From: Alphaproteobacteria bacterium
GTDB lineage: Bacteria > Pseudomonadota > Gammaproteobacteria > JAGOUN01
DNA length: 64,000 bases
Direction of reading: 5' to 3'
NCBI GenBank assembly: GCA_021151585.1
Contig: JAGKWX010000004.1
Location: 1-64,000 of the forward strand
Made by a program: the position numbers and the translations under genes. The notes under the pieces were generated by a model. It was not told the DNA's origin. It searched no databases and worked only from the letters and a program-made list of their open reading frames with translations. This document shows, piece by piece, positions 9,470-19,454 of this stretch. Every line of letters starts with the position of its first letter. Position 1 is the stretch's first letter.

Positions 9470-11776
9470 TTAGCTAATAGTACAGTTAGGCTTCGCTGGC
9501 TCACTGGGTTCTTGTTGACTTTCAAAATGGAAAACCCCATGCTGGAGCAACGATGTCTGTAACATAGCAGCATCACTACCATACTGCGAAAGCTCAACAT
9601 CATTTGGTTTTTTTGACATATACTCAACCAGAGTCAAGACAGATTTCTCCACAACCTTACCTGTCAACAAGCACGTAAATGCTGCTATAGCGGTACTGAT
9701 AATTAGCCAATAAAACGCTTCATTTGAACCCTGATTGTCGACTATAAAAGTATGCATTGCAACTGCAATAGCCTGTTGCACAGCATATAAAGTTCTGTCT
9801 AATTCATTTTGACCTGCCAAGGCATTATATTTTTGATTATACTGCTCTTGGTACTCTTGCAACACATAGCCTAAATTCTTAGCGTTCGTTATCATCATAA
9901 CTGCAAGAACAAACAGTAGCGCATGTTTTGCCACAATGATAAAATCTTCAACATTCGGCAACCATTCAGATTGCGAAGTTGCGTGTAGCACTGTATGCAT
10001 TTTCAAGTAATAATGATAAAACTGTGCATTAGACAATGCCATGTGATCTATGCTTGTACTTGGGTCTTGCTGTATAGATAACAACCAGTCACGCGCAATA
10101 TTAGGGTGGCCTTCAATAAACAACGGAACAGAATCAAGCTGGCTTCTATTATCCTCTGTCATATCCATGGCGCCTTCTTGACGTATATTCTCTTGCTCAA
10201 GCAGCCACTGTTGTCTTTTTGAGCCAGCTTTTATATATTGATCTAACTGAATCACGGCTTCTTTCGACAAAGCAAATAAGATAGAGGCCCGCACACTCAT
10301 ATCAACAAGAGCAAAACTCATAAGCACAATAGACCACTTATAAACTGGTTCAACATTATTTTCTAGCAGCCAAATAATAACATTGACTGCGGCATATAGG
10401 TTGGCATAAACAGCTGCATCTGCAGATGACTTGCCTAAGCCACCCTGAATCAACGGTGTCATGGCATAGTTATAGAGCGACTTATAGTCCGAATTGAACT
10501 GATCCAACCGTGGCAGCAAAGCCAAAAAGCCCATGTAGTATATTAGCACCACAAATTCAAGCATAAGAAACCAACGGAGATCTTTGGTAAGATTCCAGAC
10601 GACACCATTTAAATATTGAGAGTACGTCGGCGCACGGGTATAACGTTCAAGATGGTCAATGATGCCTTGATCAAACTCCTGCCCTAAACCCTCAATAATT
10701 ATTTCAACCTCTTTGACTGAAAATAAAGCTTTCGTGTATGCCCCCTGGTCCGCCTGCTGAAGTACATTCAATAATTTAATTTTTAAAGCATCATTACCTC
10801 TATCTGGGTCATTCATGCTATCAACAATGCGCTTGAACTGCTCAGCATCCAAAGGAGCAAACGGAGCTACTTTTGGAGTAAATGCTCTATAACCCAAGGG
10901 AATAGCCATAGCTAAAACTATAAATGGCATCCAGCAACTTAACTGCTGAGATAAACTAAAAGCGTTCTCGCTATTATCTGTTGACACCGCTAGCGCTTCT
11001 AAACCAGCCTTAGATTCGCAACTTAGCTGCATAGCTTGTATAATAGCAGCTGTGACATTCGCAACAAACGGTGTACATGAGCCACTAGATTCTAAGTCAC
11101 TCAAAATTTCCGCTTGATTATCCATGATATCTTGCGAGCGGTAAGTCAGCGATACTGTTCTTTGAGCCGTTATCCAAACACTGGCCAATAAACCAAGTAT
11201 CATAAGATAAGATTTAGTAGATGATAGCACTTCACCATCATGCACAACCGGCATCTGATCTAACGCAACCAATGCACGTGTAAAAATGCTTAATTGGTCC
11301 TGATCTTTCTTAAGTTTATAATGCGAAACAAATTTAGACTGTCGATTCATTAATCGTTGTTTAGAATACTCAGAATCAGGGTTGAAAAGATCTATATCCA
11401 CTGAAATATGAGATATAATAGATAAAATCAGACGCGAGGAAACTAAAGCGGCGCCAGCTACCAGAGAAATTAAAGCAGACCAATACACTGCGCTCATAGG
11501 TTGATGAAAAATATAATCGAGCAAATACGCTTGGCCAACTTCGAGAGGATAATAGCTATTTTCACCAATCTCTTGCCCATGCACTTCTGCAGCAGATTTT
11601 TTATCAGCATAGATAGTTGAACCAGTGACTGTATTCGCTAACGCTAGAATAAAAAACCCGGCAATAAATCCAGTAGTCAGAGTCTCGGGGAGCCCCTTAG
11701 ACAATAGCGCAGTATATGCCTCAAATCGTGTGATTTGAATAGGCGACGAATCCTGACGTAGGTCTCTAGGTTGCAT
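9470..11776 (-). CDS. Large polytopic membrane protein with C-terminal CaaX-type tail
   Basis: A 768-aa protein that I do not recognise. A GGAGA site precedes the ATG. Hydrophobic segments lie near residues 33-52, 96-121, 188-205, 280-297, about 405-428, 455-475, 482-505, 625-645 and 690-715, so roughly nine membrane passes are likely, with a long soluble stretch in the middle and no N-terminal signal peptide. The last four residues are CTIS, preceded by a polar Glu/Pro/Ser-rich tail. This fits the eukaryotic CaaX prenylation pattern and is unusual for a bacterial protein. It interrupts the usual rnhB-dnaE adjacency, so it is probably a lineage-specific insertion. A candidate Dot/Icm substrate; the function is unknown. 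Confidence 0.6.
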   Translation of the reverse strand: MQPRDLRQDSSPIQITRFEAYTALLSKGLPETLTTGFIAGFFILALANTVTGSTIYADKKSAAEVHGQEIGENSYYPLEVGQAYLLDYIFHQPMSAVYWSALISLVAGAALVSSRLILSIISHISVDIDLFNPDSEYSKQRLMNRQSKFVSHYKLKKDQDQLSIFTRALVALDQMPVVHDGEVLSSTKSYLMILGLLASVWITAQRTVSLTYRSQDIMDNQAEILSDLESSGSCTPFVANVTAAIIQAMQLSCESKAGLEALAVSTDNSENAFSLSQQLSCWMPFIVLAMAIPLGYRAFTPKVAPFAPLDAEQFKRIVDSMNDPDRGNDALKIKLLNVLQQADQGAYTKALFSVKEVEIIIEGLGQEFDQGIIDHLERYTRAPTYSQYLNGVVWNLTKDLRWFLMLEFVVLIYYMGFLALLPRLDQFNSDYKSLYNYAMTPLIQGGLGKSSADAAVYANLYAAVNVIIWLLENNVEPVYKWSIVLMSFALVDMSVRASILFALSKEAVIQLDQYIKAGSKRQQWLLEQENIRQEGAMDMTEDNRSQLDSVPLFIEGHPNIARDWLLSIQQDPSTSIDHMALSNAQFYHYYLKMHTVLHATSQSEWLPNVEDFIIVAKHALLFVLAVMMITNAKNLGYVLQEYQEQYNQKYNALAGQNELDRTLYAVQQAIAVAMHTFIVDNQGSNEAFYWLIISTAIAAFTCLLTGKVVEKSVLTLVEYMSKKPNDVELSQYGSDAAMLQTSLLQHGVFHFESQQEPSEPAKPNCTIS

Positions 11777-12066
11777 AAATATCTCCGTTATTTTTGTAAA
11801 ATTTTAGATCATTATAGTGACCAGTTCTTAAGAAATGCTTAAAATTTGATAGAATTTTGTATTAATTTCTAAAATAACCAAGAGATGGGCTTGCTCGGCA
11901 CCACCAACATTGTGACAACAAGCTTAAGATATTAAAAACAAACAAGTTGCTGGAGATTTTTCCTACAAGCAGCGCCTAGCGTCGCAATAAAGAGATAATA
12001 TCAAGAAAATTGCTTAAATTGTATTCGCAAAGCTCAATTGACCGCTGTTAAATCCCAAACCCAAAT

Positions 12067-12636
12067 TTAAGCATCACGACTATCTAAGGTTGATCGGAAA
12101 CTTCGTCTATGCTCAGCGCTTAATCCTAGTCGAGCAATCATTTCTTTATGCTCTCGTGTTGGATAACCTTTATGCTTGGCGAATCCGTAACCTGGGTAAT
12201 GCTGATCTAATTGCACCATATGGCGATCACGAGTCACTTTGGCCAAAATCGAGGCTGCGCTAATCGCGGGAATAAGACTGTCACCACGAACTATCGCTTG
12301 GGTTGGGCAAGGTAGTTGCGGATCTTGATTACCATCAACTAAAGCCAATGTGGGTGCAAGTGACAATTGCTGATAAGCTCGACGCATCGCTACAAAGGTT
12401 GCTTGTAAAATATTAATTGAATCAATTTCAGCTGCTTCAGCAAAACCAATGCCATAAGCCAGCGCATGAGCTATGATTGCATCAAACAAGCTATCACGCT
12501 TTTTTTCTGATAATACTTTAGAGTCCATTAAGCCATGAATAGGCTTATTTGGGTCTAAAATGACGGCAGCGGCAACAACTGGGCCTGCTAGTGGCCCGCG
12601 ACCCGCTTCGTCAATACCGACTATAATTTCTGACAT
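12067..12636 (-). CDS. rnhB: Ribonuclease HII
   Basis: Removes ribonucleotides from DNA:RNA hybrids. It begins [20 protein letters not shown] with the catalytic DEAGRG motif. LVDGNQ and the distal AKVTRDRHM aspartate are present, and the C-terminal [11 protein letters not shown] region is intact. The 189-aa length is normal. An AGAGGAGGGG ribosome site is present. In related bacteria it lies directly between lpxB and dnaE; here accessory genes separate it from both. Confidence 0.94.
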   Translation of the reverse strand: MSEIIVGIDEAGRGPLAGPVVAAAVILDPNKPIHGLMDSKVLSEKKRDSLFDAIIAHALAYGIGFAEAAEIDSINILQATFVAMRRAYQQLSLAPTLALVDGNQDPQLPCPTQAIVRGDSLIPAISAASILAKVTRDRHMVQLDQHYPGYGFAKHKGYPTREHKEMIARLGLSAEHRRSFRSTLDSRDA

Positions 12637-12770
12637 AAAAGCCCCTCCTCTAAAAAATATACCACTGCCTTCTCACGAAAGGAGCACGCATGAATAAATT
12701 GATGTCGCAACAAAAGAAGTGATATAGGAAGGGGCAACATATATGCTAGCAAAAAATCAACAGACAGGCA

Positions 12771-12799
12771 AGAAAAATGGGCGATGTAACATCGCCCAT
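12771..12799 (-). terminator. Rho-independent terminator of the adhesin-like gene
   Basis: Stem of 10 bp (12777-12786 with 12790-12799) with a 3-nt loop, followed on the minus strand by TTTTTCT. It lies 14 bp beyond the stop of the 1255-aa gene. Confidence 0.8.
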
Positions 12800-12812
12800 A
12801 TCGAATCAACAA

Positions 12813-15800
12813 CTAGGCTCCAGTATATGTATACTGCACCTGACAACTACTATCCGCGTCCGATGGCTGAGCGTCTGTGCCATTGGCAGGTGTACACCCA
12901 TTATGACCATCCAACTGACCGCCAGCTTCACCAGGAGATAGTGTGGCATCCCTAGGAATCGGCGCCTGGATGACCTCAGTATATTGGGTATTGGTGCCAC
13001 GCGGTGCATACAGACATGTCAACTTGCCGTCATTTATGTATGCGCCATAGAGCTGAACTTGAGCCGTCGTATTAAGCGCCGTTGTGAAAGAAAGAACACC
13101 TATGGCATTGCCATTAGACGGAGCATCATACACCGTTGCCTGTATAGAGCCACTATGTGTAAACATGTAATCTGAAGATGGGCAATAAACATATCCTGTC
13201 ACAGAAGAGTTAGCCGCAATTTTTAAATAAGCAGGATTGCTGTCGTTAGTAACAGTAAAGCCAGCAGTATCAGTTAAATCTAAGTAAACATAAATGGTTT
13301 GACCCGCATACTCAGGATTAACTGCGCCACTTAGCACAACATCAGTGGCAGAAACAACTGGGGTTAAACCAAGCCGATCTGGAGTCACTTCAGTTGACTT
13401 ATCACTCAACTTCATAGTTACTTTTGACACATTGGCATCTGTATTCAAATTGGTTGAACCAATTTTTAATGTACCTGACTGGACAAAATCATAACTATAG
13501 GCATTACCGGTTACTGTTTCACCTAAATTGATATCAGGACTGATAGTTGGAGGATTATTGACGAATAATGTGTAAGGTTTTCCGCCTGTTAATGTCGAAC
13601 ACGTTGCATCGGAGCAATTCGTCGCTGTTGCATTAGCATCATTTGCAACATGTACATAAACATTATACGAACCTATCAAACTTGCATCAACAGCAGCACC
13701 ATTTGACTCCAATGACAAAGCATTACCACTAGCTGATAGCGTAAGATGTGCAAGATTCGTGACATCTTGACCACTAGCATCGGCCACTTTAACGTACGTT
13801 CCTTCATCGCTGACCGTATTGACATTTGCATATGATCGACTTGCCCCTGGAGTAATATCAGCAAAGGTATAGCCTGAATATGTTTTTCCTTCGTTCGCAT
13901 CCGCTACCGCACTAGCGCCACCGACAGAAGGCGCTTCGCTAGAATTAGCAAGCACTTGTAATACAGCAGGATGTTGCGGATCTGTTGATGCACTATATCC
14001 ATCTGTATTTGTTAGATTCAAGAAAACATCTATCGTTTTATCGGCATATTTTGAATTAACCAAGCCACTGAGAGTCACTTCTGTAGATGTTGGTACACAA
14101 CTTAAGTTAGTATCTGTTACTGTCGCGCCATCAACTGTATATACGCAATTGGAAGCGCTCGTATTAAGACCAGAAGAACCCGTTGTTACCCCGCCCTGTG
14201 CGACAAAGTTATAGCTATAGCTTGTATCAACAGTTGCTGTACCCAAATTAATATCATTTGGAATAACTGGCGCACCATAAACCTTAGCAGTAAAAGCATT
14301 GGCATCTGAAATAATACATGATGTACCATTAGTTCCTGTTTCTCCCGCGCTGTTTGTAACGCTCAAATAGAGCGCAAACGTTGTTCCTAAATATTTTGTA
14401 GGTATCGGGCCGCTTGATCCTAGTGTAACCTGTGATGAGGTAACATCCAATTTCAAATTCGAATCTACAATCGGCGCACATGTCGCGGCATTATATACTG
14501 TAAGAGTGTTAGCGCCTGGCGTTGTTGTGTCAAAAGACTCACCTTCACCAGGAGAAACGACATTCGTCTCTCCTGTTGTTGGAAATGCATAGCCCGGATA
14601 GTTTTGACCACCGACCATCATAGGACTAGTAATTGCAGCGCCTGCAACAAAGGGAGCCTGAGCAGGTTGTGCCGTAAAGGTAATCGTTTGAGTTGGTGAT
14701 ACCAACATACCATTACTCACTATAGCACCATATGTACCACTATCAGGGCAAACATTAGACGCTATACTGGTAATCGTTAATGTTTGCGTACTAGCGCTGT
14801 TTTGTGCACTTACGGTATAGCAGTTATGCGTACCTATAAGATTTGTTCCAGTTTTAGAGGTCAGCGTTAAACTAGGGTAAGTAGCATTACTATTCAAAAA
14901 CATAGTACTAGCATCTGCGGCTACAGATGGGTTAGCAATATTTTCATACTTAAAAACCCAAGTATTTGCATGCGTTGTTACAGGCTTAATTGAGCCATTA
15001 AATGGTATTTCCGATCCATTGGCGGATGAATTCAGCACCGGAGCAGTAGTGTTCCCTGTAACAATCACAATTTTGAAGGTCAGCGTTTCTTGCGATTCAT
15101 TATGCAGCGAACCTGTCGTAACATGAGCGGCTTTCTTACTAGCGCTGTCATCTTGTGGAAATAACACTAGTAGTGGTTTTGCTGCTGCTGTGATTGCAGA
15201 CTTTGGCACTTCCGTTGTTGTCACTAATGATTCCGTTTGATTATCATAAGTAAATTCAACGCCCGTTGGACCGCCTTCAATTGTTGGTGTTGCTTGCTTT
15301 TGCGCATCGGTTAAATGTAACTTTGCCACATAATCAGCAATGCTAATATGATTTACTTCGCCAACTGTTAAATTCAAGACTGGCGTTTGATCTACAACAT
15401 TCGCTGTTTGATCTGCATCAGTATTAGCTTGTGAATTAGATGACACTAACACGGTTTCTTGATCGGCCGCAGCCAATACTTCGTCCATGTAAGCTACCGA
15501 TGTGCTTGCCCATTTTGCCAAATCCGTCGGACTAACGTCGACTAAACTGTAACCATTGTCATAACGATTTTTATCATCAAAGAAATAGGCTAAATTTACA
15601 TTCAATTGACTATCACTGGCCGAACCATTTTGACCTATCGTGCGCTCACCATGTAATCCAATTTCCAAATTCGATGGAGTTAAGAAAGATACACCTGCTG
15701 TATAATCATCATAAACTTCGCGTTGGCTACCTTCTAAATTAATTTTGATATGTTTAGACAATAATTGTTCTAAACTTAAAGTAAACCCTAAACCACTAGC

Positions 15801-16580
15801 GTTTTCTGCATCAGTATTATCATATTTAGTGTTGTAATGTACATTATCATAATTTAAGCCTAAACCAAGCATCCCTGTTTTCCAAGGCGAAACAGTGATG
15901 GTCGCTTCAGAACCTTTGCTAGTCGCTCCAGCAATATGACGATAATTGTCATACCATTGGTTATCGCTACCGATGAAACGGATAGTAGATAAATCTTGGC
16001 TTTGCGCATTAGCATAATAACCAGAAAGCTCAACGTTTTTGAGCCAGTTTTTGTTAAATATATATTGGTATGCTGCGCCATAAGCATATTGCGGCACCCA
16101 AGTAGAAACAGCGCCGCTATCATAATCAAAATCCATTTTTTGTTCTAAACGCTCAACGCTGACTTTAGTCCGTTGTTTATCCGACCAAGCATGAGCCCAC
16201 GTAATATCAATACGATTTTCTTCGGACGCATACGCCCCCAGCAAACCAATCGCATCATCAAAACCTAACATATGCGAAAACTGCGCTTGAACGCCTGAAC
16301 CATAATTAGCACTATAAGTACCGCTGATTTGTATTGGACCTGAAAGACCAAGCAACTGATTATTTATTGCAATACTATTTGCTTCTTCATCCACAGGACG
16401 ACCGACATCATTATAAGAAGGAGCGCTGGCTGAATCTGGATTAGTATAACTATAAGGCGTACCCGTGTTTGACGCTGTCGTAATATCATCACTGGCGATT
16501 GATACTGAAAACACAAACATGGAAGCCGACGTCATCAAGCCTTTAATCCACTGATGCATTACTGACTGAACCTGTTTCAT
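12813..16580 (-). CDS. Large outer membrane beta-barrel protein with tandem repeats (adhesin-like)
   Basis: A 1255-aa protein with an N-terminal signal peptide of about 29 residues, cleaved near SIASDD. Residues about 60-345 look like an outer-membrane barrel: alternating amphipathic strands rich in Tyr, Gly and Asn, with aromatic ends such as QLNVNLAYFF. The rest is exported passenger. Two unit types alternate: A at about 645-775 and 890-1015 (motif GYxF..T) and B at about 775-890 and 1015-1130 (motif DINLGxxV...YSYxFV). Each is about 115-125 residues, Thr/Ser/Val-rich and probably Ig-like. The N-terminal barrel with C-terminal repeats recalls inverse autotransporters, but I do not see a clear intimin-type signature. 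Inserted with the next OMP gene between lpxB and rnhB. Confidence 0.65.
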   Translation of the reverse strand: MKQVQSVMHQWIKGLMTSASMFVFSVSIASDDITTASNTGTPYSYTNPDSASAPSYNDVGRPVDEEANSIAINNQLLGLSGPIQISGTYSANYGSGVQAQFSHMLGFDDAIGLLGAYASEENRIDITWAHAWSDKQRTKVSVERLEQKMDFDYDSGAVSTWVPQYAYGAAYQYIFNKNWLKNVELSGYYANAQSQDLSTIRFIGSDNQWYDNYRHIAGATSKGSEATITVSPWKTGMLGLGLNYDNVHYNTKYDNTDAENASGLGFTLSLEQLLSKHIKINLEGSQREVYDDYTAGVSFLTPSNLEIGLHGERTIGQNGSASDSQLNVNLAYFFDDKNRYDNGYSLVDVSPTDLAKWASTSVAYMDEVLAAADQETVLVSSNSQANTDADQTANVVDQTPVLNLTVGEVNHISIADYVAKLHLTDAQKQATPTIEGGPTGVEFTYDNQTESLVTTTEVPKSAITAAAKPLLVLFPQDDSASKKAAHVTTGSLHNESQETLTFKIVIVTGNTTAPVLNSSANGSEIPFNGSIKPVTTHANTWVFKYENIANPSVAADASTMFLNSNATYPSLTLTSKTGTNLIGTHNCYTVSAQNSASTQTLTITSIASNVCPDSGTYGAIVSNGMLVSPTQTITFTAQPAQAPFVAGAAITSPMMVGGQNYPGYAFPTTGETNVVSPGEGESFDTTTPGANTLTVYNAATCAPIVDSNLKLDVTSSQVTLGSSGPIPTKYLGTTFALYLSVTNSAGETGTNGTSCIISDANAFTAKVYGAPVIPNDINLGTATVDTSYSYNFVAQGGVTTGSSGLNTSASNCVYTVDGATVTDTNLSCVPTSTEVTLSGLVNSKYADKTIDVFLNLTNTDGYSASTDPQHPAVLQVLANSSEAPSVGGASAVADANEGKTYSGYTFADITPGASRSYANVNTVSDEGTYVKVADASGQDVTNLAHLTLSASGNALSLESNGAAVDASLIGSYNVYVHVANDANATATNCSDATCSTLTGGKPYTLFVNNPPTISPDINLGETVTGNAYSYDFVQSGTLKIGSTNLNTDANVSKVTMKLSDKSTEVTPDRLGLTPVVSATDVVLSGAVNPEYAGQTIYVYLDLTDTAGFTVTNDSNPAYLKIAANSSVTGYVYCPSSDYMFTHSGSIQATVYDAPSNGNAIGVLSFTTALNTTAQVQLYGAYINDGKLTCLYAPRGTNTQYTEVIQAPIPRDATLSPGEAGGQLDGHNGCTPANGTDAQPSDADSSCQVQYTYTGA

Positions 16581-16643
16581 ACCATTTTTCCTTTCTACTA
16601 ACGTTTAGTTTTAAATATTCTGTATTACTTTAACTACTTTTTT

Positions 16644-16669
16644 GCCACCCCAGCGAAGGCTGGGATGGC
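16644..16669. repeat. REP-like hairpin repeat
   Basis: An 11-bp stem with one mismatch around GAAG, of the form CCCAGC-GAAG-GCTGGG, in the gap between the two outer membrane protein genes. The core CAGCGAAGG also occurs in the longer repeats at 21762 and, as its complement, at 27081. The T run lies on the wrong side for a minus-strand terminator. Confidence 0.55.
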
Positions 16670-16678
16670 AGAATCATG

Positions 16679-17797
16679 TTACAACGGCATATGAAATTGC
16701 AAACCCGCATAAGGATTTACTGCATTAGCATACGCAATTTGCACTGCTTGATTTGCTTGCGTCGGATTATCGGCATAAGCAACATCATTCCAATAATCAA
16801 CACCAACTAGCAACGTCATATATGGGCTCATTGGATCTTGATTATTTTTGAAATAATAATTCAAACCAACTTCAGCGTTTAACTTAAAGGTCAACTGATC
16901 ATCAGTAGTACTAACTGAATAAGTTGCTAATAATCGTTGATCATATATATCTGGTTGATTGGTTACCGGTGTTTGCGATGCATCTAATTTAGTATGCATC
17001 CAATAAACCCCAGCGCCCAACTCTCCGTAAACGCCATAATGATTAGCAAATAATTTAGTGAGCTTATCGCCAAATATCAATCCCATGTAATAACTACTTA
17101 AATCATCTGAGCCAACACCTTCAAGTGGCAAGTCATAGATGGGCAGGTTGTTATTTGAGCCATCCATACAATACTGTAACGTCGTATAATTGCTATTTTG
17201 TTGTAGATAAGTAAAATCAATACCAACATACGGTGAATTAATTAAGCTATTATCAAGAATTTTATTTCCTGTATAAATTAACCCAATATTTTCATACGTA
17301 GTATCGAAATTGACACTACTATTTGTCATATCGAAACTAGCGTCACCAAGCTGCGCGCCACCGCTAATAGGAAAAATGTTGACATAATAAGGCTGATCGC
17401 TGTAAGTTTCGCTTTGCGTGCCGGAGTTATGAAAATACGATGCGCGTAATTCAATGGCATTTTGTTGGCCAAAAATCTTTTGTAAATCAGTGTTATCTGT
17501 TAAGAACTGATAACCTATAGTAATCGAAGGGTTAACCGCCCAATCAGCTGAATTATAACCATCACCTGCTGTTGATGGCGTAGCAGTTCCACGCGTTGGA
17601 CTGCCATAACCTGTCGATAACGGTAGCCCCATGCTTGGTTGATTAAAATAATAATCAGCCGCACCGATCTCAAAATAAAAATGACTACCATCATCTTTAT
17701 TATTTGCTGGCACATCACCTTGATCTGCGTAATTACCTGCAAACGCTGACGCACTCATAACACTTAACAGCAAAAACGTTAACTTGTTGATTTTCAT
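16679..17797 (-). CDS. Outer membrane beta-barrel protein
   Basis: 372 aa with a clear signal peptide (MKINKLTFLLLSVMSASAFA, then GNYADQ). The mature part alternates short amphipathic strands with Asn/Tyr/Gly-rich loops: YFEIGAADYYF near the start, ELRASYFHNSG, YGELGAGVYWM, FKLNAEVGLNYYF, and the terminal AYANAVNPYAGLQFHMPL. This is typical of an 8-12-strand surface barrel. It does not show a recognisable porin or OmpA periplasmic domain. It lies 98 bp upstream of the 1255-aa gene on the same strand, so the two may form a surface-protein pair. Confidence 0.7.
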   Translation of the reverse strand: MKINKLTFLLLSVMSASAFAGNYADQGDVPANNKDDGSHFYFEIGAADYYFNQPSMGLPLSTGYGSPTRGTATPSTAGDGYNSADWAVNPSITIGYQFLTDNTDLQKIFGQQNAIELRASYFHNSGTQSETYSDQPYYVNIFPISGGAQLGDASFDMTNSSVNFDTTYENIGLIYTGNKILDNSLINSPYVGIDFTYLQQNSNYTTLQYCMDGSNNNLPIYDLPLEGVGSDDLSSYYMGLIFGDKLTKLFANHYGVYGELGAGVYWMHTKLDASQTPVTNQPDIYDQRLLATYSVSTTDDQLTFKLNAEVGLNYYFKNNQDPMSPYMTLLVGVDYWNDVAYADNPTQANQAVQIAYANAVNPYAGLQFHMPL

Positions 17798-18251
17798 AAC
17801 ATTTTACCTTATTTTAGACTTGTATTTGGTTGCCGGCATCAGCTTCAGCAAGCGACCTAACCTTTAAAAACGAATGTTTTTTTTCAAACTAGGTCGTATT
17901 TTACACAAGAAACCTTAAAGATCTCTTAAATCGACCAATTTTTGTCTACTTTCAGACCAGTACGGAACGGACAGTTTTTGTATCACATTATTTATGCGCA
18001 AGCAAGTATTTTAATTCCATGGTCGTGAGAAATTAACCATTCTAAGTGTAGGCGATATTTAAACGTTTTCCACAAAGAACAGCAAAAACAACCACTCATG
18101 CGAAAAACTGGATTAATTACACAGACAATAGCGGTAAAACTTGGGCTTAAATTTTCCAGCGAGGATCAAGGCAAATAAGCTAAACACTAAATTTAAACTG
18201 AATAAAAACAGCAACACATTCTCAAAGCAAGACCATGTTATTGCGCGGTCA
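17798..18251. other. 454-bp intergenic region between lpxB and the OMP gene
   Basis: No convincing gene, hairpin or tRNA was seen. AAGG lies just before the OMP start codon, so the stretch presumably holds the promoter for the outer-membrane gene and the 3' end of the lpx operon transcript. I could not assign a -35/-10 pair with confidence. Confidence 0.4.
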
Positions 18252-19454
18252 CTAAATGCGAAGCAATGAGACTATCGCTCTTACCCCAGCATCCGCGGCG
18301 GGTTCACGTAATTTTTTATGCATATTCGAAAATTTTTGTACCATACCCTGCGCTATAGCAGGATGCTCTAGCAATTCTTTAACGCCATAATATAAATTTT
18401 CAACGGTCATGGCTTCTTGAAAATATTCTTTAACCACCGCTTGTTCACATAAAATATTAGGTAATGCAAAAAAACGATGTTTATAAAATCTGCGAATCAA
18501 CCATGCGTTAAACAATGAAGTTTTAAAGCCAACCACCATGGGGCAAGCATGTAGCATGGCTTGCAAAGTCGCAGTGCCAGAAGTAATCAGCGCGCAATCA
18601 CTCATAGCGAGAACATCATCTGCTTGGCCATCGAATAATTCGATTTCTAAATTCGGCGCAATTTCTATTTTTATTTTCAAAAAATGTTCACGAATAGCGG
18701 GCGAGGCCATAGGAGAAACTAATCGCAAATCAGGAAAAGCTTCTTTTAATTTCATAGCGGCTTGTAAAAATGTGGGTGCAATATTGGCAATTTCACTATG
18801 GCGACTACCCGGAAGAATGGCCAGCGTTTTAGCCCCTCCTACATCACAGGAAAAGCGGGCTAAATGTTGCTCCTTCGACTGACTAACATCACCCTCCTCG
18901 CCATGAACATCTATCCGTTTACATAAGGAGTTGGCTTCAGTGGTCGTTGCCAGATCAATCTGGCGCGCCATCGGGTGCCCAACATAGGCAACCCTAACTC
19001 CATATTGTCGATAAAAAACCTCTTCAAATGGAAATAGCACTAACATCAAATTAACAGCTTGCTTAATGGTTTTGATACGCCCTTGTCGCCATGCCCAAAC
19101 ACTGGGGCTAACATAATGCACCGTTGTTATGCCGTGCTTTTTTAATTTCTTCTCAATAGCCAATGTAAAATCTGGCGCATCAATGCCAATAAAAACATCG
19201 GGAGGATTATCAATAAAATACTGACATAAATGGCGACGCATACGCAATAATTCGGGCAATCGCTTTAATGGCTCGACAAACCCCATTACCGCCAATCTTT
19301 CTGCGTCATATAAAGCACGGCCGCCTAAGGCTTGTAAACGCGGGCCCAAAACGCCTTCAAAAATTATATCCGGATAAATTTTTTGAAATTGCTCAATAAG
19401 AGCCGCGCCCAGCAAATCACCAGATGCCTCACCTACAATGATACCAATTCTCAA
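18252..19454 (-). CDS. lpxB: Lipid-A-disaccharide synthase
   Basis: Joins UDP-diacylglucosamine and lipid X to form the lipid A disaccharide at the inner membrane. It starts MRIGIIVGEASGDLLGAALI. Family motifs visible are YVSPSVWAWRQGRIK, FPFEEVFYRQYGV, YVGHPMA, LAILPGSRHSEI and SGTATLQAML. At 400 aa it is slightly longer than E. coli LpxB because of an insert of about 20 polar residues after the YVGHP segment. Its ATG overlaps the lpxA stop by 4 bp (translational coupling). Confidence 0.95.
   Translation of the reverse strand: MRIGIIVGEASGDLLGAALIEQFQKIYPDIIFEGVLGPRLQALGGRALYDAERLAVMGFVEPLKRLPELLRMRRHLCQYFIDNPPDVFIGIDAPDFTLAIEKKLKKHGITTVHYVSPSVWAWRQGRIKTIKQAVNLMLVLFPFEEVFYRQYGVRVAYVGHPMARQIDLATTTEANSLCKRIDVHGEEGDVSQSKEQHLARFSCDVGGAKTLAILPGSRHSEIANIAPTFLQAAMKLKEAFPDLRLVSPMASPAIREHFLKIKIEIAPNLEIELFDGQADDVLAMSDCALITSGTATLQAMLHACPMVVGFKTSLFNAWLIRRFYKHRFFALPNILCEQAVVKEYFQEAMTVENLYYGVKELLEHPAIAQGMVQKFSNMHKKLREPAADAGVRAIVSLLRI

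Noticed and set aside
16644..16669. Hairpin after the 372-aa OMP gene as a terminator
   Set aside because: On the minus strand the stem is followed by As, not Ts. The core matches the dispersed repeat family instead.
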